DNA from: CAIYRG01 sp963747255
GTDB taxonomy: Bacteria; Pseudomonadota; Alphaproteobacteria; Micropepsales; Micropepsaceae
Direction: 5' to 3'
Length of the DNA stretch: 64,000 bases
NCBI GenBank assembly: GCA_963747255.1
Contig: CAVVEG010000002.1
Location: forward strand, 248,001 to 312,000
The notes below the pieces were generated by a model. That model saw nothing but the letters and a program-made list of their open reading frames with translations. It was not told the origin of the DNA and ran no database searches. Made by a program: the position numbers and the translations under genes. Positions 28,079 to 36,528 of the stretch are shown piece by piece (position 1 is the first letter of the stretch; every line of letters begins with the position of its first letter).

Positions 28079-29884
28079 TCATGGCGCCGCTTCGGCCGCT
28101 GCCGCCCGCGCCGTCCGTAGCAGGTCACCACTGCGCAGCAGGCGTAAGGCCGTACGGATGTCGGGAAAAAGCACGCGGTCCTGGATCAGCGGGAGAATTC
28201 CGTTTTTGCGCAGAAGATCGCAAGCGGCCCCCGTTCCCGCTCCGCTCCGCAAACTGGAATGGTCCAGCTTTGTCTGTTGCAAATAGATCGCCTGCGCTGC
28301 GCACAGGATTTCCAGCGCAATCACGGTTTCCATGTTCCTGACGATCTCGCGGGCGTGACGCGCCGCATTCAGGCTCATGCTGACATGGTCTTCCTGGTTT
28401 CCGGAGCTCGGTATCGAGTCGATACTGTCGGGGTGGGCCAATACCTTGCATTCCGAAACGAGGGATGCCGCCGTCGCCTGGAGCATCATCAGCCCGCTGT
28501 TGAGGCCCTTCATTCCCGGCGGCTCCCGCACCAGAAAGCTGCTCAGACCGTGGGTCCTGTCCGGATGATATTCCATCATGGCGAACATGCGCCGGTCGGA
28601 CATGCTGCCCATCTCGGTCATCGCAATGGACAGAAAATCCATCCCCATCGCGACCGGTTCACCATGGAAATTGCCACCGGACAGCGCTTTGTAGCTGCGC
28701 TTCAGCGCGGGAAATATCAGGGGATTGTCGGTGACCGCATTGATCTCCATCTCGATCCAGCGGCCCACCAGTTCGAGCGTATCGGCAATCGTGCCGTGAA
28801 CCTGCGGTGCGCATCGGATGGAATAGGGATCCTGCGGTGGAATGCGCGCGGGGTTGGTATCCAGATCACCCGGATCGACAAATTCGCTTCCCCGCAGATA
28901 TTCCAGCACATGCCGGGCAAATATTTCGGCGCTATCGTGTCCGCGCGCCAGATGGGGATGGGCAAAGAAGGGATCGCGAAACCCGCGCACCCCTTCGAGT
29001 GTCATCGCTACGGCCAACTCCGCATGGGCGAGAGCATTGCGCGCATCCCTGAGGGCCAGCACGGCGATGGCGGCAGAAAATGTCGAACCGTTGGTGAGCG
29101 CGAGCGCTTCCTTGGCCTGCAGTTCGATTTTTCCGCCCGCCTTGGCCATCGCTTCCACGCCCGGAACGCGCTGCCACAGCGTTTGCTCACCCGTCTCATA
29201 GTCTTCCGTGAGATGAAGAACGGAATTGCCCGTTCCTTCACGCGCGGGAACAAATGCCTCGCCGTCGGAGCTGTCCGGATGCAGGTCCGGCGCGCCGGGC
29301 GGGCGCTTCGGCGCTGAACTCATCACAAGCACCAGGTGAGCCAGCGGGGCGAGGTCGCCACTCGCTCCAAGCGATCCCTGTTCCGGAATTGCGGGATAGA
29401 TTTTTTCGTTCAGCATCCGGCAAAGCGCCTCGACGATGACCGGCCGCACGCCGGAATGGCCTTGCGCGAGAGACTGGGCGCGGATCAGAAGGGCCGCACG
29501 CACCACCGGGAGATCGAAATAGGGACCAACGCCAACCGAATGGCTGGCGATCAGATTGCGTCCCAACACCCTGATCGCGTAACTGCTGTCGAGCGCAGCT
29601 CTGCCGGCGAGCGCGCCGAAACCGGTATTGATTCCGTAATAGGCTTCCGGCTCGCTGCCGCTGCTCCGGGCGGAGACGATGCTGCGGACCGTTTGCGCAA
29701 CCCAGGACGCGGTCTCCTCCAGTCGCGCGCGGAGTTCGTCGGAAATCGGGGCAATCGCCCGCGCGTCGCGTGCTACGGCGATGACATCATCGAGGCCAAG
29801 TTTTCCGGGGCCGATTCGAATTGCCTCTGCCGGATTCGGCGGACGCGTCATCGCGTCAGTGGCCATCACGGAGGATCGCCTCAT
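28079..29884 (-). CDS. MIO-type aromatic ammonia-lyase, histidine-lyase-like
   Basis: 601 residues, longer than HutH (about 510). Ala174-Ser175-Gly176 in GSLGASGDLAPLAHL forms the MIO electrophile; Tyr82/83 in YYGINTGFG is the catalytic tyrosine. Selectivity positions read Ser114-His115 and NQEDHVSM (496-503), as in histidine ammonia-lyase, whereas phenylalanine/tyrosine lyases carry FL or HL at the first site. The predicted reaction is L-His to urocanate plus ammonia, or a related substrate. An insertion around residues 190-240 (Pro/Asp/Glu-rich) is absent from normal HutH. No other hut gene is near. Its start overlaps the end of the upstream oxidase gene by 29 bases. Confidence 0.88.
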   Translation of the reverse strand: MRRSSVMATDAMTRPPNPAEAIRIGPGKLGLDDVIAVARDARAIAPISDELRARLEETASWVAQTVRSIVSARSSGSEPEAYYGINTGFGALAGRAALDSSYAIRVLGRNLIASHSVGVGPYFDLPVVRAALLIRAQSLAQGHSGVRPVIVEALCRMLNEKIYPAIPEQGSLGASGDLAPLAHLVLVMSSAPKRPPGAPDLHPDSSDGEAFVPAREGTGNSVLHLTEDYETGEQTLWQRVPGVEAMAKAGGKIELQAKEALALTNGSTFSAAIAVLALRDARNALAHAELAVAMTLEGVRGFRDPFFAHPHLARGHDSAEIFARHVLEYLRGSEFVDPGDLDTNPARIPPQDPYSIRCAPQVHGTIADTLELVGRWIEMEINAVTDNPLIFPALKRSYKALSGGNFHGEPVAMGMDFLSIAMTEMGSMSDRRMFAMMEYHPDRTHGLSSFLVREPPGMKGLNSGLMMLQATAASLVSECKVLAHPDSIDSIPSSGNQEDHVSMSLNAARHAREIVRNMETVIALEILCAAQAIYLQQTKLDHSSLRSGAGTGAACDLLRKNGILPLIQDRVLFPDIRTALRLLRSGDLLRTARAAAAEAAP

Positions 29885-30707
29885 AATAGCGACCCTGGAG
29901 CTCGATAAAGCTGTTGAACCCCTCCTTTATACGCTCAACCATTTGCGCCCGGCTGCCACTGTCGCCGTAATACATCACCGCGGCGTCAAGCGCCTGAAGA
30001 CCTGCGCGGTAGTGACCGATCTCCACAACCGTATGCAGTTCGAGCCAGAGATAGCTCGCCGACCTGCTGTCATCGCGTTCCAGCGCAGTGACCAGCCCGG
30101 GATAATTCTTCTTCAGATAGGCATGGACGAGGTTGAACTCCTGATGGGCGAAGAATTCGAGTCCGACGTGAAAACCCAGACCCGCGAATATCTGGTCCGA
30201 TCCGCGCCGGTCGAAATATTTGCTGCGCGCCTCCTCCAGCAGATTTGCGAGCGTGGGCGGCAGCGGGCGCCGCGCATCAAATCTGCACTCATCTTCGCCG
30301 AAATATACGAGCGCGCCACGGAAAAAGCGCTGCGACAGATACTGATGAACCATGTTGTGCCCGGGCGACATGCGATATTCATCGCTTGCGGCTTCGGCTA
30401 CGAAGGCAGCGATGCGGCCATTCGCCTGCCGGCAGAAATTGACCCCCGGCTCAGGATCGAGGAACAGATTGGGCGTGAGATGAATCAGTCCGGCAAGAAA
30501 CGGAACGCGGGCGGCGAGCGCATCGTTGAAGAGAACAAAGCGATGGAGAAAGCAAAGCAGCTGAGTGTCGGTCGAAATCAAGTCCAGCTGTCGTTGCAGC
30601 CTCTGCTTGTTGGGCGCGGTTGCGATGGCGTCTTCGATCCAGGCGCCGATCGCATGCATCTGTGGTGGCGAAGACGAATCCGGCAACATGACATTCGGCA
30701 CGTTCAC
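29856..30707 (-). CDS. Heme-oxygenase-fold iron enzyme, putative diiron oxidase/oxygenase
   Basis: 283 residues, all helical. Clusters of acidic residues and histidines suit the HDO (heme-oxygenase-like diiron oxidase) superfamily, which includes UndA, BesC and SznF: FHVGLEFFAHQEF (Glu184, His188, Glu190) and WLELHTVVEIGHYRAG (Glu223, His225, Glu229, His232), with a further YFGEDE earlier. Which residues bind iron needs structural alignment. Known relatives cleave, desaturate or N-oxygenate fatty or amino acids. Overlap with the lyase gene indicates coupled expression. It could also be a TENA/PqqC-like protein without diiron chemistry. Confidence 0.7.
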   Translation of the reverse strand: MNVPNVMLPDSSSPPQMHAIGAWIEDAIATAPNKQRLQRQLDLISTDTQLLCFLHRFVLFNDALAARVPFLAGLIHLTPNLFLDPEPGVNFCRQANGRIAAFVAEAASDEYRMSPGHNMVHQYLSQRFFRGALVYFGEDECRFDARRPLPPTLANLLEEARSKYFDRRGSDQIFAGLGFHVGLEFFAHQEFNLVHAYLKKNYPGLVTALERDDSRSASYLWLELHTVVEIGHYRAGLQALDAAVMYYGDSGSRAQMVERIKEGFNSFIELQGRYYEAILRDGH

Positions 30708-30801
30708 GGCAGGTCTGATCCTTCCTTTTGCGCCAGGTGCGAAATGCGAATGGCGTATTTCAAATGTGAGGGGAAGCCATGACGCGCGTGACCGACGTGC
30801 G

Positions 30802-31189
30802 ATGACTCAACAGCTTGAAATCCTGGTTCTTGAAATCCGCTGCGCTCTTGCGCGTTTGCCCGCCGGCTCCCCTGTCCCGGATTGGGCTCGGGGCAAATTC
30901 GCGGCAGTGATTTCCTCCACGGCGGGAATCACCGTGGTCTGCGACGAACGGACGCTTCCGGCGGGGGCACAGGCGCGAAGCGGCTTCCGCTGCCTGGAAA
31001 TTGCCGGTGAATTCGAGCTCGAATTCGACCGGAGTGCTTGCCGCCGCCGTACAGCCGATTGCGACGGCGAAGATCAGCCTTTTCGCATACTCGACGTGGG
31101 AGACTGACTACATACTCATCCAAGAAACAGATCTCCAGCTTGCCGAATCTGCGTTGGCGGACGCGGGCCACCGCGTTCGCAGATTATGA
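30802..31189 (+). CDS. ACT-domain protein (COG3603-like), frameshifted
   Basis: About 128 residues when corrected. The first half, from ATG 30802, reads LARLPAGSPVPDWARGKFAAV and TVVCDERTLPAGA; the second half in another frame reads TGVLAAAVQPIATAKISLFA, YSTWETDYILIQETDL and ALADAGHRVRRL. Together they match small ACT-repeat proteins of the CASTOR/COG3603 type, likely amino-acid sensors. The frames meet at 31027, where one extra G splits the GEFELEF/TGVL junction. Flanking sequence is otherwise clean, so an indel error is likely. Divergent from the oxidase gene; a link to the PKS cluster is not evident. Confidence 0.75.
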
Positions 31190-31547
31190 AGGCGCCACCA
31201 GAACAATCTGTCGATTTCCACTGCCCGGATGCCCACCTCGGACAGATCGGCTTCCCGGCCTGCGCCGGGTCAAGATTGCCGAACTTGAGCTGGTCGGCAA
31301 CAGAAAAACATCCGGAATGATGGCCCATGCAGCCATGCTCAAACCGGGCTTAACGCACAATTTGTTTCGACCCGGAAAAAACATGCAAATAAGACGCAAA
31401 ATCTCCCCGCTGTTGTCGGCTTCTGCTGCCAAAACACGGGTCATGGTCAAAACCCGGCAGAGATAGTAGAGACATGCCGATCTGCCGAAACGCCGATTTT
31501 GCCGCAACGGCCCATTCCGGGCGTGCGCCACTTCAGAAGGATACGCA
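31190..31547. other. Intergenic region without recognisable gene
   Basis: 358 bases between the ACT-domain gene and the 31548 gene. Open frames here are short or show no protein-like pattern, and no hairpin with a T-run was seen. The only supported element is the AAGGA site just before 31548. Confidence 0.5.
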
Positions 31548-31838
31548 ATGGCCAAATCACCACTGAATGCCGCCGAGATGAACGCCCAGAGCTATTTCAA
31601 AAAAGCCGAGCAGACCAACACGCTCGCGAAACAGACACGCAAGAAGGAACGCTCGGCCATCGCGGCAAATACCGCGAGATTGCGCGGGCTGCGGCTTGCA
31701 AAGGAAGAGCTGGAAAAAGAAGAGGCAGACAAAGCCGCAGCGGAGCATGCCGCCAAAAACCCGGGCGCGCCGGAACCGGTCAAGGCCAGGCGCGTCGCGA
31801 AAACAAAACCGCCGGCGATGAAGCGCATGATTTATTAG
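31548..31838 (+). CDS. Small Lys/Glu/Ala-rich coiled-coil protein
   Basis: 96 residues with AAGGA eight bases before the ATG. The sequence is strongly charged and helical (KQTRKKERSAIAANTARLRGLRLAKEELEKEEADKAAAEHAAK), with a basic, Pro-containing tail ending MKRMIY. It has no signal peptide or membrane segment and is probably cytosolic, with a coiled coil around residues 20-70. I do not recognise a function; similar short basic proteins are common in rhizobia. Confidence 0.6.
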   Translation: MAKSPLNAAEMNAQSYFKKAEQTNTLAKQTRKKERSAIAANTARLRGLRLAKEELEKEEADKAAAEHAAKNPGAPEPVKARRVAKTKPPAMKRMIY

Positions 31839-31906
31839 CGGGAACTTGCCACTGGCGCAGCCCTCGATCTCACGGCCCCGGGGCTTCTGTTCGCCTCAAC
31901 GACAAA

Positions 31907-32830
31907 CTAAAAATCCGCGACCCTCGCCGTCGGCAGCTGCACATCCTCTTCAGTCCCGTATTTGTGCGGATTTTCGGCGCAGACATCTTCCGGCCAGGCA
32001 CTTGCCCCCGGCCCGACAGAGTCCACTGCAGGACCAAAAGTCACTGTCGCGGACCATGGCGTGGTGAAAACATTCGGATCATCGACCCTGAAGAGAAGCT
32101 GCAACCACTTGCCACGGGAGTTGAAATCGACGACCGGCGGATTGTTGAACTGCGGCAGCACATTGTCTTTGGACGCCCGCTGCACACCCTCTTTCGCCTG
32201 ATCATAATCGATCAGCCGGTATCGTTCGGTGACATGCAGCGCCGCAGTCTGGGGCGTGCCGAACCAGTCGATCATCGCGAACGGGCCAGGCTTTATGCCG
32301 GTGGTATCGATCACCAGAGTGTCGCCCTCATAATGCCCGACTGAATCGCCGTACCAGGAAGGTGTGACATTCGCCGGGTGCGACGCATTCATGCGCACCC
32401 GCCGCACCTGATGATCCACGCGGTAGATCATCGTCAGGTGATCGCCGCGATCGAAAATCTGCAGTCCATTGCTCGACAGCACGAAGGGAAGGCCGTTCGG
32501 CCAGCACTGGTTGCGCGGGTTGTGAAAGCCGAAATGCGACTTTGACTGCTCGCCCATTTTGCGCACGGTTTCGGACGCGCCCGGCTTAAGAATGGGATTA
32601 TGATAATCGCCGACGAGCTGGGTCTGGATGCTGACGCCCTTTGGCGTGCGTGACAGATTGACGAGCGCAGTCGGACCGGACGGAAGGGCCTCAAAACCGG
32701 GTAGCCAGGGGTGCGCCCAGATGCCCGAGAAATCCGGTACGCCCGCGCCAGCTGCCACCTGACCGGATGCAGGCGCCGCCGCCGCAATTGCCGCCAAGGC
32801 CGCTACCTTCGATAAATTCCTGAGCTTCAT
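31907..32830 (-). CDS. Exported GHxEGDTLV-family protein
   Basis: 307 residues with a signal peptide (MKLRNLSKVAALAAIAAAAPASGQ). Landmarks: VPDFSGIWAHPWLPGFE, LVGDYHNPILKPGA, PRNQCWPNGLPFVL, YGDSVGHYEGDTLVIDTTG, HVTERYRLIDYDQA, VDDPNVFTTPWSATVTF and the end VCAENPHKYGTEEDVQLPTARVADF. It is closest to the 44192 gene, with which it shares the DFSGxWAHP opening and the YGTEED ending, and is less similar to the 8039/8944 pair. Unlike those, no TonB receptor adjoins it. Monocistronic as far as can be seen. Confidence 0.8.
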   Translation of the reverse strand: MKLRNLSKVAALAAIAAAAPASGQVAAGAGVPDFSGIWAHPWLPGFEALPSGPTALVNLSRTPKGVSIQTQLVGDYHNPILKPGASETVRKMGEQSKSHFGFHNPRNQCWPNGLPFVLSSNGLQIFDRGDHLTMIYRVDHQVRRVRMNASHPANVTPSWYGDSVGHYEGDTLVIDTTGIKPGPFAMIDWFGTPQTAALHVTERYRLIDYDQAKEGVQRASKDNVLPQFNNPPVVDFNSRGKWLQLLFRVDDPNVFTTPWSATVTFGPAVDSVGPGASAWPEDVCAENPHKYGTEEDVQLPTARVADF

Positions 32831-33193
32831 CGCCGCCTCGCAATCTTCGTGACCGCGATGCTACACCGGTTCAGCGGCAGTCATAAACCCCGCAGTGCCG
32901 GAGCGATCAATCTGATCGACATACAAGATGTGATAAAATCTTCTGCTGGCGGCAGGAAAAGCATCGCGCCGTGACATCCAGCAGCGGTGACGACAATTCA
33001 CAGATCAGGGGCGCCGGGAAAATAATCGACGACAACCACAAGGTAAAAGCCCACGAGGAGCCTATCCGGCCGGCGCCTTCACGGGGGCAGCACAAACCCT
33101 CCTCGCACTCTCAGAGCCAAATAAGTGACGCGCGCCCGATTGGCTGAATCTTCGCGCCTCGTGATGCTGAAACGGGGCTGTTGCCGCGTTCTT
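32831..33193. other. Intergenic region, no supported gene
   Basis: 363 bases. A plus-strand GTG frame at 32971-33147 (58 codons, hydrophilic) exists but has poor start-site spacing and no recognisable pattern, so it is not called. It should hold the promoter of the minus-strand 31907 gene. Confidence 0.4.
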
Positions 33194-33367
33194 TCACTGG
33201 CATCTGAACATTGGCTCGATCGGCGTCCATTCAGCCATCCGCTCAAAGGACTCGGCTGACTTGAGTAGTGTCTCCCGGGAATCCGGCTGGTCCACCTGAG
33301 AGGCTATCTTCCGCATCTCCGCCGCGCGCTTCAGATATCTCTCGGCACTCGCTTTATCGGCTAGCAT
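33194..33367 (-). CDS. Small helical protein (57 aa), family with three other members here
   Basis: Reads MLADKASAERYLKRAAEMRK, then IASQVDQPDSRETLLKSAES, then FERMAEWTPIEP. GAGG lies five bases upstream of the ATG. The pattern of a basic helix, a turn rich in Asp/Pro, then a second helix with LLxxAExFERMA recurs in the small proteins at 33624, 50168 and 51434. Such 55-65 residue proteins are frequent and uncharacterised in rhizobia and relatives. Divergently oriented to the 33624 member about 260 bases away. Confidence 0.65.
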   Translation of the reverse strand: MLADKASAERYLKRAAEMRKIASQVDQPDSRETLLKSAESFERMAEWTPIEPMFRCQ

Positions 33368-33623
33368 TCCAACCTCACGCTGAATAAGTAACCCGATGCT
33401 ACCGCGGCGCGGAGATTTAACAATCGGTTAATGCAAATATGGTGAACGCGTCCCGGCGTTGCAGCTGGCGGCCGGACGCGGCCCTGCACGGGGTGACTGA
33501 AAACCCTGAAAGCGGCGATGCAAATGGAACCGCTGTGACATTGACCGGAGCGGCGCACAATTGATTTCGTCTGAAACTGCTGCGGTTGTATTCTTCGGAT
33601 GCAGCCTCTCTCGGGAGGATTGC

Positions 33624-33806
33624 ATGGTACGTGTCAGTGAGTGCCGCGACTGCGCGGAGCAATGCCGGGCAATGGCCAAAACAGCCAGGAACGAGGCGCA
33701 GAAGGAGCTTTTTCTCCAGTTGGCGAATGAATGGGAAGCTTGCGCCAAAGCGCGCCAGAAGCTCCGAAGGCTGAAACGCAAGGTCCAGCAGCCCTTCAAG
33801 CAATGA
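33624..33806 (+). CDS. Small helical Cys-containing protein (60 aa)
   Basis: ATG 33624 follows GGGAGG with ideal spacing. The sequence begins MVRVSECRDCAEQCRAMAK, with three cysteines spaced C-x2-C-x3-C in the first helix, and continues AQKELFLQLANEWEACAKA. It shares the two-helix layout of the neighbouring 33194 protein but adds the cysteines, which could bind a metal. A strong Rho-independent terminator follows directly. Function unknown. Confidence 0.7.
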   Translation: MVRVSECRDCAEQCRAMAKTARNEAQKELFLQLANEWEACAKARQKLRRLKRKVQQPFKQ

Positions 33807-33810
33807 AACG

Positions 33811-33844
33811 CCACGGCAGGGGGACTGCCGTGGTCCTGTTTTTT
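33811..33844 (+). terminator. Rho-independent terminator
   Basis: A perfect nine-base stem, CCACGGCAG (33811-33819) and CTGCCGTGG (33825-33833), with a GGGGA loop, followed by TCCTGTTTTTT. It lies five bases after the stop of the 33624 gene and separates it from the convergent amidohydrolase. Confidence 0.9.
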
Positions 33845-33849
33845 CTATC

Positions 33850-35547
33850 TTAAAGTGTTCCCTCAAGCCCCGAAAAAACGCCTTCGCCATAGACTGCGCG
33901 GCCACCGACCAGGGTCAGCAGGGAGTGGAGCTCGCCAACCTTGTCCACCGGGACCGACATGTAGTCATCGGAAAGAACCGCCAAATCGGCGTATTTTCCC
34001 GGTTCCAGTGAGCCGCGTTTGTCTTCATCGAAGGTGAACCACGCGGCATTGAGCGAATACATACGCAGCGCCTCCTCGCGGGAAGGGCTTTCCTCAGGCC
34101 CGCGCATTGGCGTTCCGTCGATCATCTTGCCGTCCAGCAGCCAACGCAGCGAGACGAACGGATTGAAGGGAGAGACCTGGTCGGAATCGGTGCCTGCCGC
34201 CACATGCAGGCCCATTTTCAAAGCGGTTTTGATCGGCGGGGTGCGCTTCGATGCTTCTCGCCCGAGCACCTTCATGACGATCGGACCGGCATAAAGCAGA
34301 CGGTCCTGCACGCCCCACCCCATGTTCAGCGCCTTCATACGCGCAAGCGTTCGGTCGGACGCGTTCTCGATATGGACGATTTGCCAGCGCAACGCGCCAA
34401 TCGGGAATTCCTTGTTCACCGCCTCGAAACAATCGAGGATCAGTGATGCGGCCTTGTCGCTCGCGGCGTGCTGCTGCACGTTGATCCCGCGCTCTGCCGC
34501 CCATTTTGCCACGGCGCAGAAATCTTCCCGGTCCTTCGCCGTCGGATTATAGGGGAGCCCGACCGTCGATCCGTCATACATGCCCTGCGTGAGCGACTCG
34601 CCGATGCCACGATAGCGCAGCATGTCATCGCCAAAATTCATCGGGGTGAACGAGGTCAGAGTCCTGAAGCTCTCCAGCTCGTTGGCGCGTCCCTCGGAGC
34701 CGATGTGAAAACTGACGCGCAGCGTCATTTCCTTCTTTTGCCAGAGCGTCTGCACGGCCCGGTAATGCTCGGGCAGCATGCCGCCACCGGGAAAATCATT
34801 GATCGCAGTCAGGCCGAACCGGTTCATGTCGCGAAAATACGCTCGTGTGCCGGCGAGCTGCTGGTCGAAGGTTGGTTCGGGAATCTTCGCGGTGAAAAAA
34901 TTGAAGGTCCGATTGACGCCCGTGAACATCCCGGTGAGATTGCCGCCAGCGTCCTTCTCGGCTTTGCCGCCGGGGATTTCGGTACCGGGCGCCAGTTTCA
35001 TTAATTTGAGCCCGGCGGGTGTGATCCAGGCGGTGTTGTAAAGTCGCTGGACATAAACCGGCCGATCGGGAGCGGCGACGACCAGTTCCGCAACCGTAGG
35101 CCCGCGCTTCTCCTGAAATTGCAGGTCGGTCCACCCGCCTCCAACCTTGATCCATGCCCCGGCCGGCATCGTCTTCGCGGCGTCACGAACGAGGTCCAGA
35201 GCCTTCGCAAGCGTGGGCACTCCGGCCCAGCTCAGTTCGACGGAATGGGTGAGGCCGGCCCGAAGCGCATGAATGTGTGAATCCATCAAACCGGGAATGA
35301 CTGTGCGACCGCCGAGATCGACAATATGCGTGCGAGTGCCGGCCGTCCGGCGGATCTCTGCATCAGAGCCGGTAGCCAGAATCGCGCCATCCCGGATCGC
35401 AATGGCTTGTGCGACGGCGGAGGAGCCGTCCAGCGTGATGATCTTCCCGTTCAGCAGAACGGTGTCGGCAGCCTGTCCCTGAGCATGTCCGTCTGTTGAC
35501 AAGGCACACGAAGCCAACAGCGCAATCAGCGCCAGCCTTTTCGCCAT
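33850..35547 (-). CDS. Exported amidohydrolase (YtcJ-like, amidohydrolase family 3)
   Basis: 565 residues with a signal peptide (MAKRLALIALLASCALSTDGHAQ), which fixes the ATG at 35547. Metal-dependent hydrolase of the amidohydrolase superfamily: VIPGLMDSHIHALR (HxH metal site), VQQHAASD and IVHIENA (further histidines), AAGTDSDQVSPFNPFVSL (the metal Asp region), and the closing RGSLEPGKYADLAVLSDD. YtcJ-like enzymes hydrolyse amides or N-formyl groups on unknown substrates. The 100-base gap to the downstream end of the 35647 phosphatase gene leaves cotranscription possible. Confidence 0.9.
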   Translation of the reverse strand: MAKRLALIALLASCALSTDGHAQGQAADTVLLNGKIITLDGSSAVAQAIAIRDGAILATGSDAEIRRTAGTRTHIVDLGGRTVIPGLMDSHIHALRAGLTHSVELSWAGVPTLAKALDLVRDAAKTMPAGAWIKVGGGWTDLQFQEKRGPTVAELVVAAPDRPVYVQRLYNTAWITPAGLKLMKLAPGTEIPGGKAEKDAGGNLTGMFTGVNRTFNFFTAKIPEPTFDQQLAGTRAYFRDMNRFGLTAINDFPGGGMLPEHYRAVQTLWQKKEMTLRVSFHIGSEGRANELESFRTLTSFTPMNFGDDMLRYRGIGESLTQGMYDGSTVGLPYNPTAKDREDFCAVAKWAAERGINVQQHAASDKAASLILDCFEAVNKEFPIGALRWQIVHIENASDRTLARMKALNMGWGVQDRLLYAGPIVMKVLGREASKRTPPIKTALKMGLHVAAGTDSDQVSPFNPFVSLRWLLDGKMIDGTPMRGPEESPSREEALRMYSLNAAWFTFDEDKRGSLEPGKYADLAVLSDDYMSVPVDKVGELHSLLTLVGGRAVYGEGVFSGLEGTL

Positions 35548-35646
35548 CGATTGACCCTTGAAAGTGAGCGTCCGCAGATTCCTTGAAGGAAACTTGAGTG
35601 GTCCGGCGTTGCTGCGCCATTGCAGCAACGCCGTGTGAGCGGTCAG

Positions 35647-36348
35647 CTAATTCAAACCCAAACTCTTGCGGACTTCGGCTTTCGTGGCCTGGAAATCCGC
35701 CTGGAAATCCGGGTTCTTCATCATCTGAAAAACGGCAAGCTCCGCGATCATGTGCGCTGCGTCCCAATCCGACGGGTAGGCGGCGCCGCTCATCACGCGA
35801 TTGGTGCCGTACTCCCAACCGCGTTCGTAAAGCGCCTCCCGCTTCTCCGGCACCATCTGGCTTAAAAGGATCGCCGAGATTGCGCCGGTCGTGCTGTGGC
35901 CGGACGGGTAGGTGGGGCCCATCGAAGCTTTGGCGATGTTCTCCGGCGTTCGGATATTTTTGTCGTACTGGAACGGCCGGATTTTCTTGTATTTCTGCTT
36001 CAGCGGTCCAACCCCGACACCCGCTTCCTTGACCACCTTGGCGAAGAAGGCGTCCGTCATCGGCAGCTTCTCTTTGGAGAAATTCGCGCCGAGCACTGGC
36101 TCGCCAACAACGAACACGCTCTGGGCGAAGTCGCGCTGAATGTCTGCCATCTTCTGTGGCGACATGTTTTTCTGCGCATCGAGGATAAACTGATCGTCCA
36201 GTTTCCCCTGCGGCGAAGTCTCCGCCGGCGGTGGCGGGATGAGCATCGCGAAATCAACTTCATTTGGCGTCATGTAAGGCCTTTCGGAGATCGAAAAGGC
36301 CGGCGTGGCCGCAAGACTCAGGGCTAAGGCCAGAGCAAATCTGCGCAT
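35647..36348 (-). CDS. Class A acid-phosphatase/PAP2-fold protein lacking the nucleophilic His
   Basis: 233 residues, exported (MRRFALALALSLAATPAFS). PAP2/class A nonspecific acid phosphatase layout: KQKYKKIRPF satisfies motif 1 (KX6RP), YPSGHST is motif 2, but motif 3 reads NRVMSGAAYPSD where SRX5HX3D is expected. Thus Ser is replaced by Asn and the catalytic nucleophile His by Ala. The codons were checked directly (GCC GCC TAC CCG TCG GAT). The protein may be inactive, use another residue, or have a binding role. It is preceded by exported hydrolase genes on the same strand. Confidence 0.85.
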   Translation of the reverse strand: MRRFALALALSLAATPAFSISERPYMTPNEVDFAMLIPPPPAETSPQGKLDDQFILDAQKNMSPQKMADIQRDFAQSVFVVGEPVLGANFSKEKLPMTDAFFAKVVKEAGVGVGPLKQKYKKIRPFQYDKNIRTPENIAKASMGPTYPSGHSTTGAISAILLSQMVPEKREALYERGWEYGTNRVMSGAAYPSDWDAAHMIAELAVFQMMKNPDFQADFQATKAEVRKSLGLN

Positions 36349-36528
36349 TCGGGGTCCCTCCAGTTTCTACAAATTTACTTTGTGGAAGATGGCAAATCTT
36401 CGAGCGTTGCGCCAGCACCTGCGCGCCGGTGATCACTGGGTACTCGGGCTCCGCAACTTCCGGTCAGGCTCAGACGGCCTCTCGGACGACCCATAGGAGA
36501 TAATCGTTTTGTTCCCTTTCAGCACAGG

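Noticed and set aside
31184..31555. Minus-strand frame of about 120 codons in the gap after the ACT gene
   Set aside because: No ribosome site, mixed Cys/Arg-rich sequence without protein-like pattern, and it overlaps the upstream region of the 31548 gene.
32971..33147. 58-codon plus-strand frame starting GTG
   Set aside because: Poor start-site spacing, hydrophilic composition and no family resemblance; probably chance.
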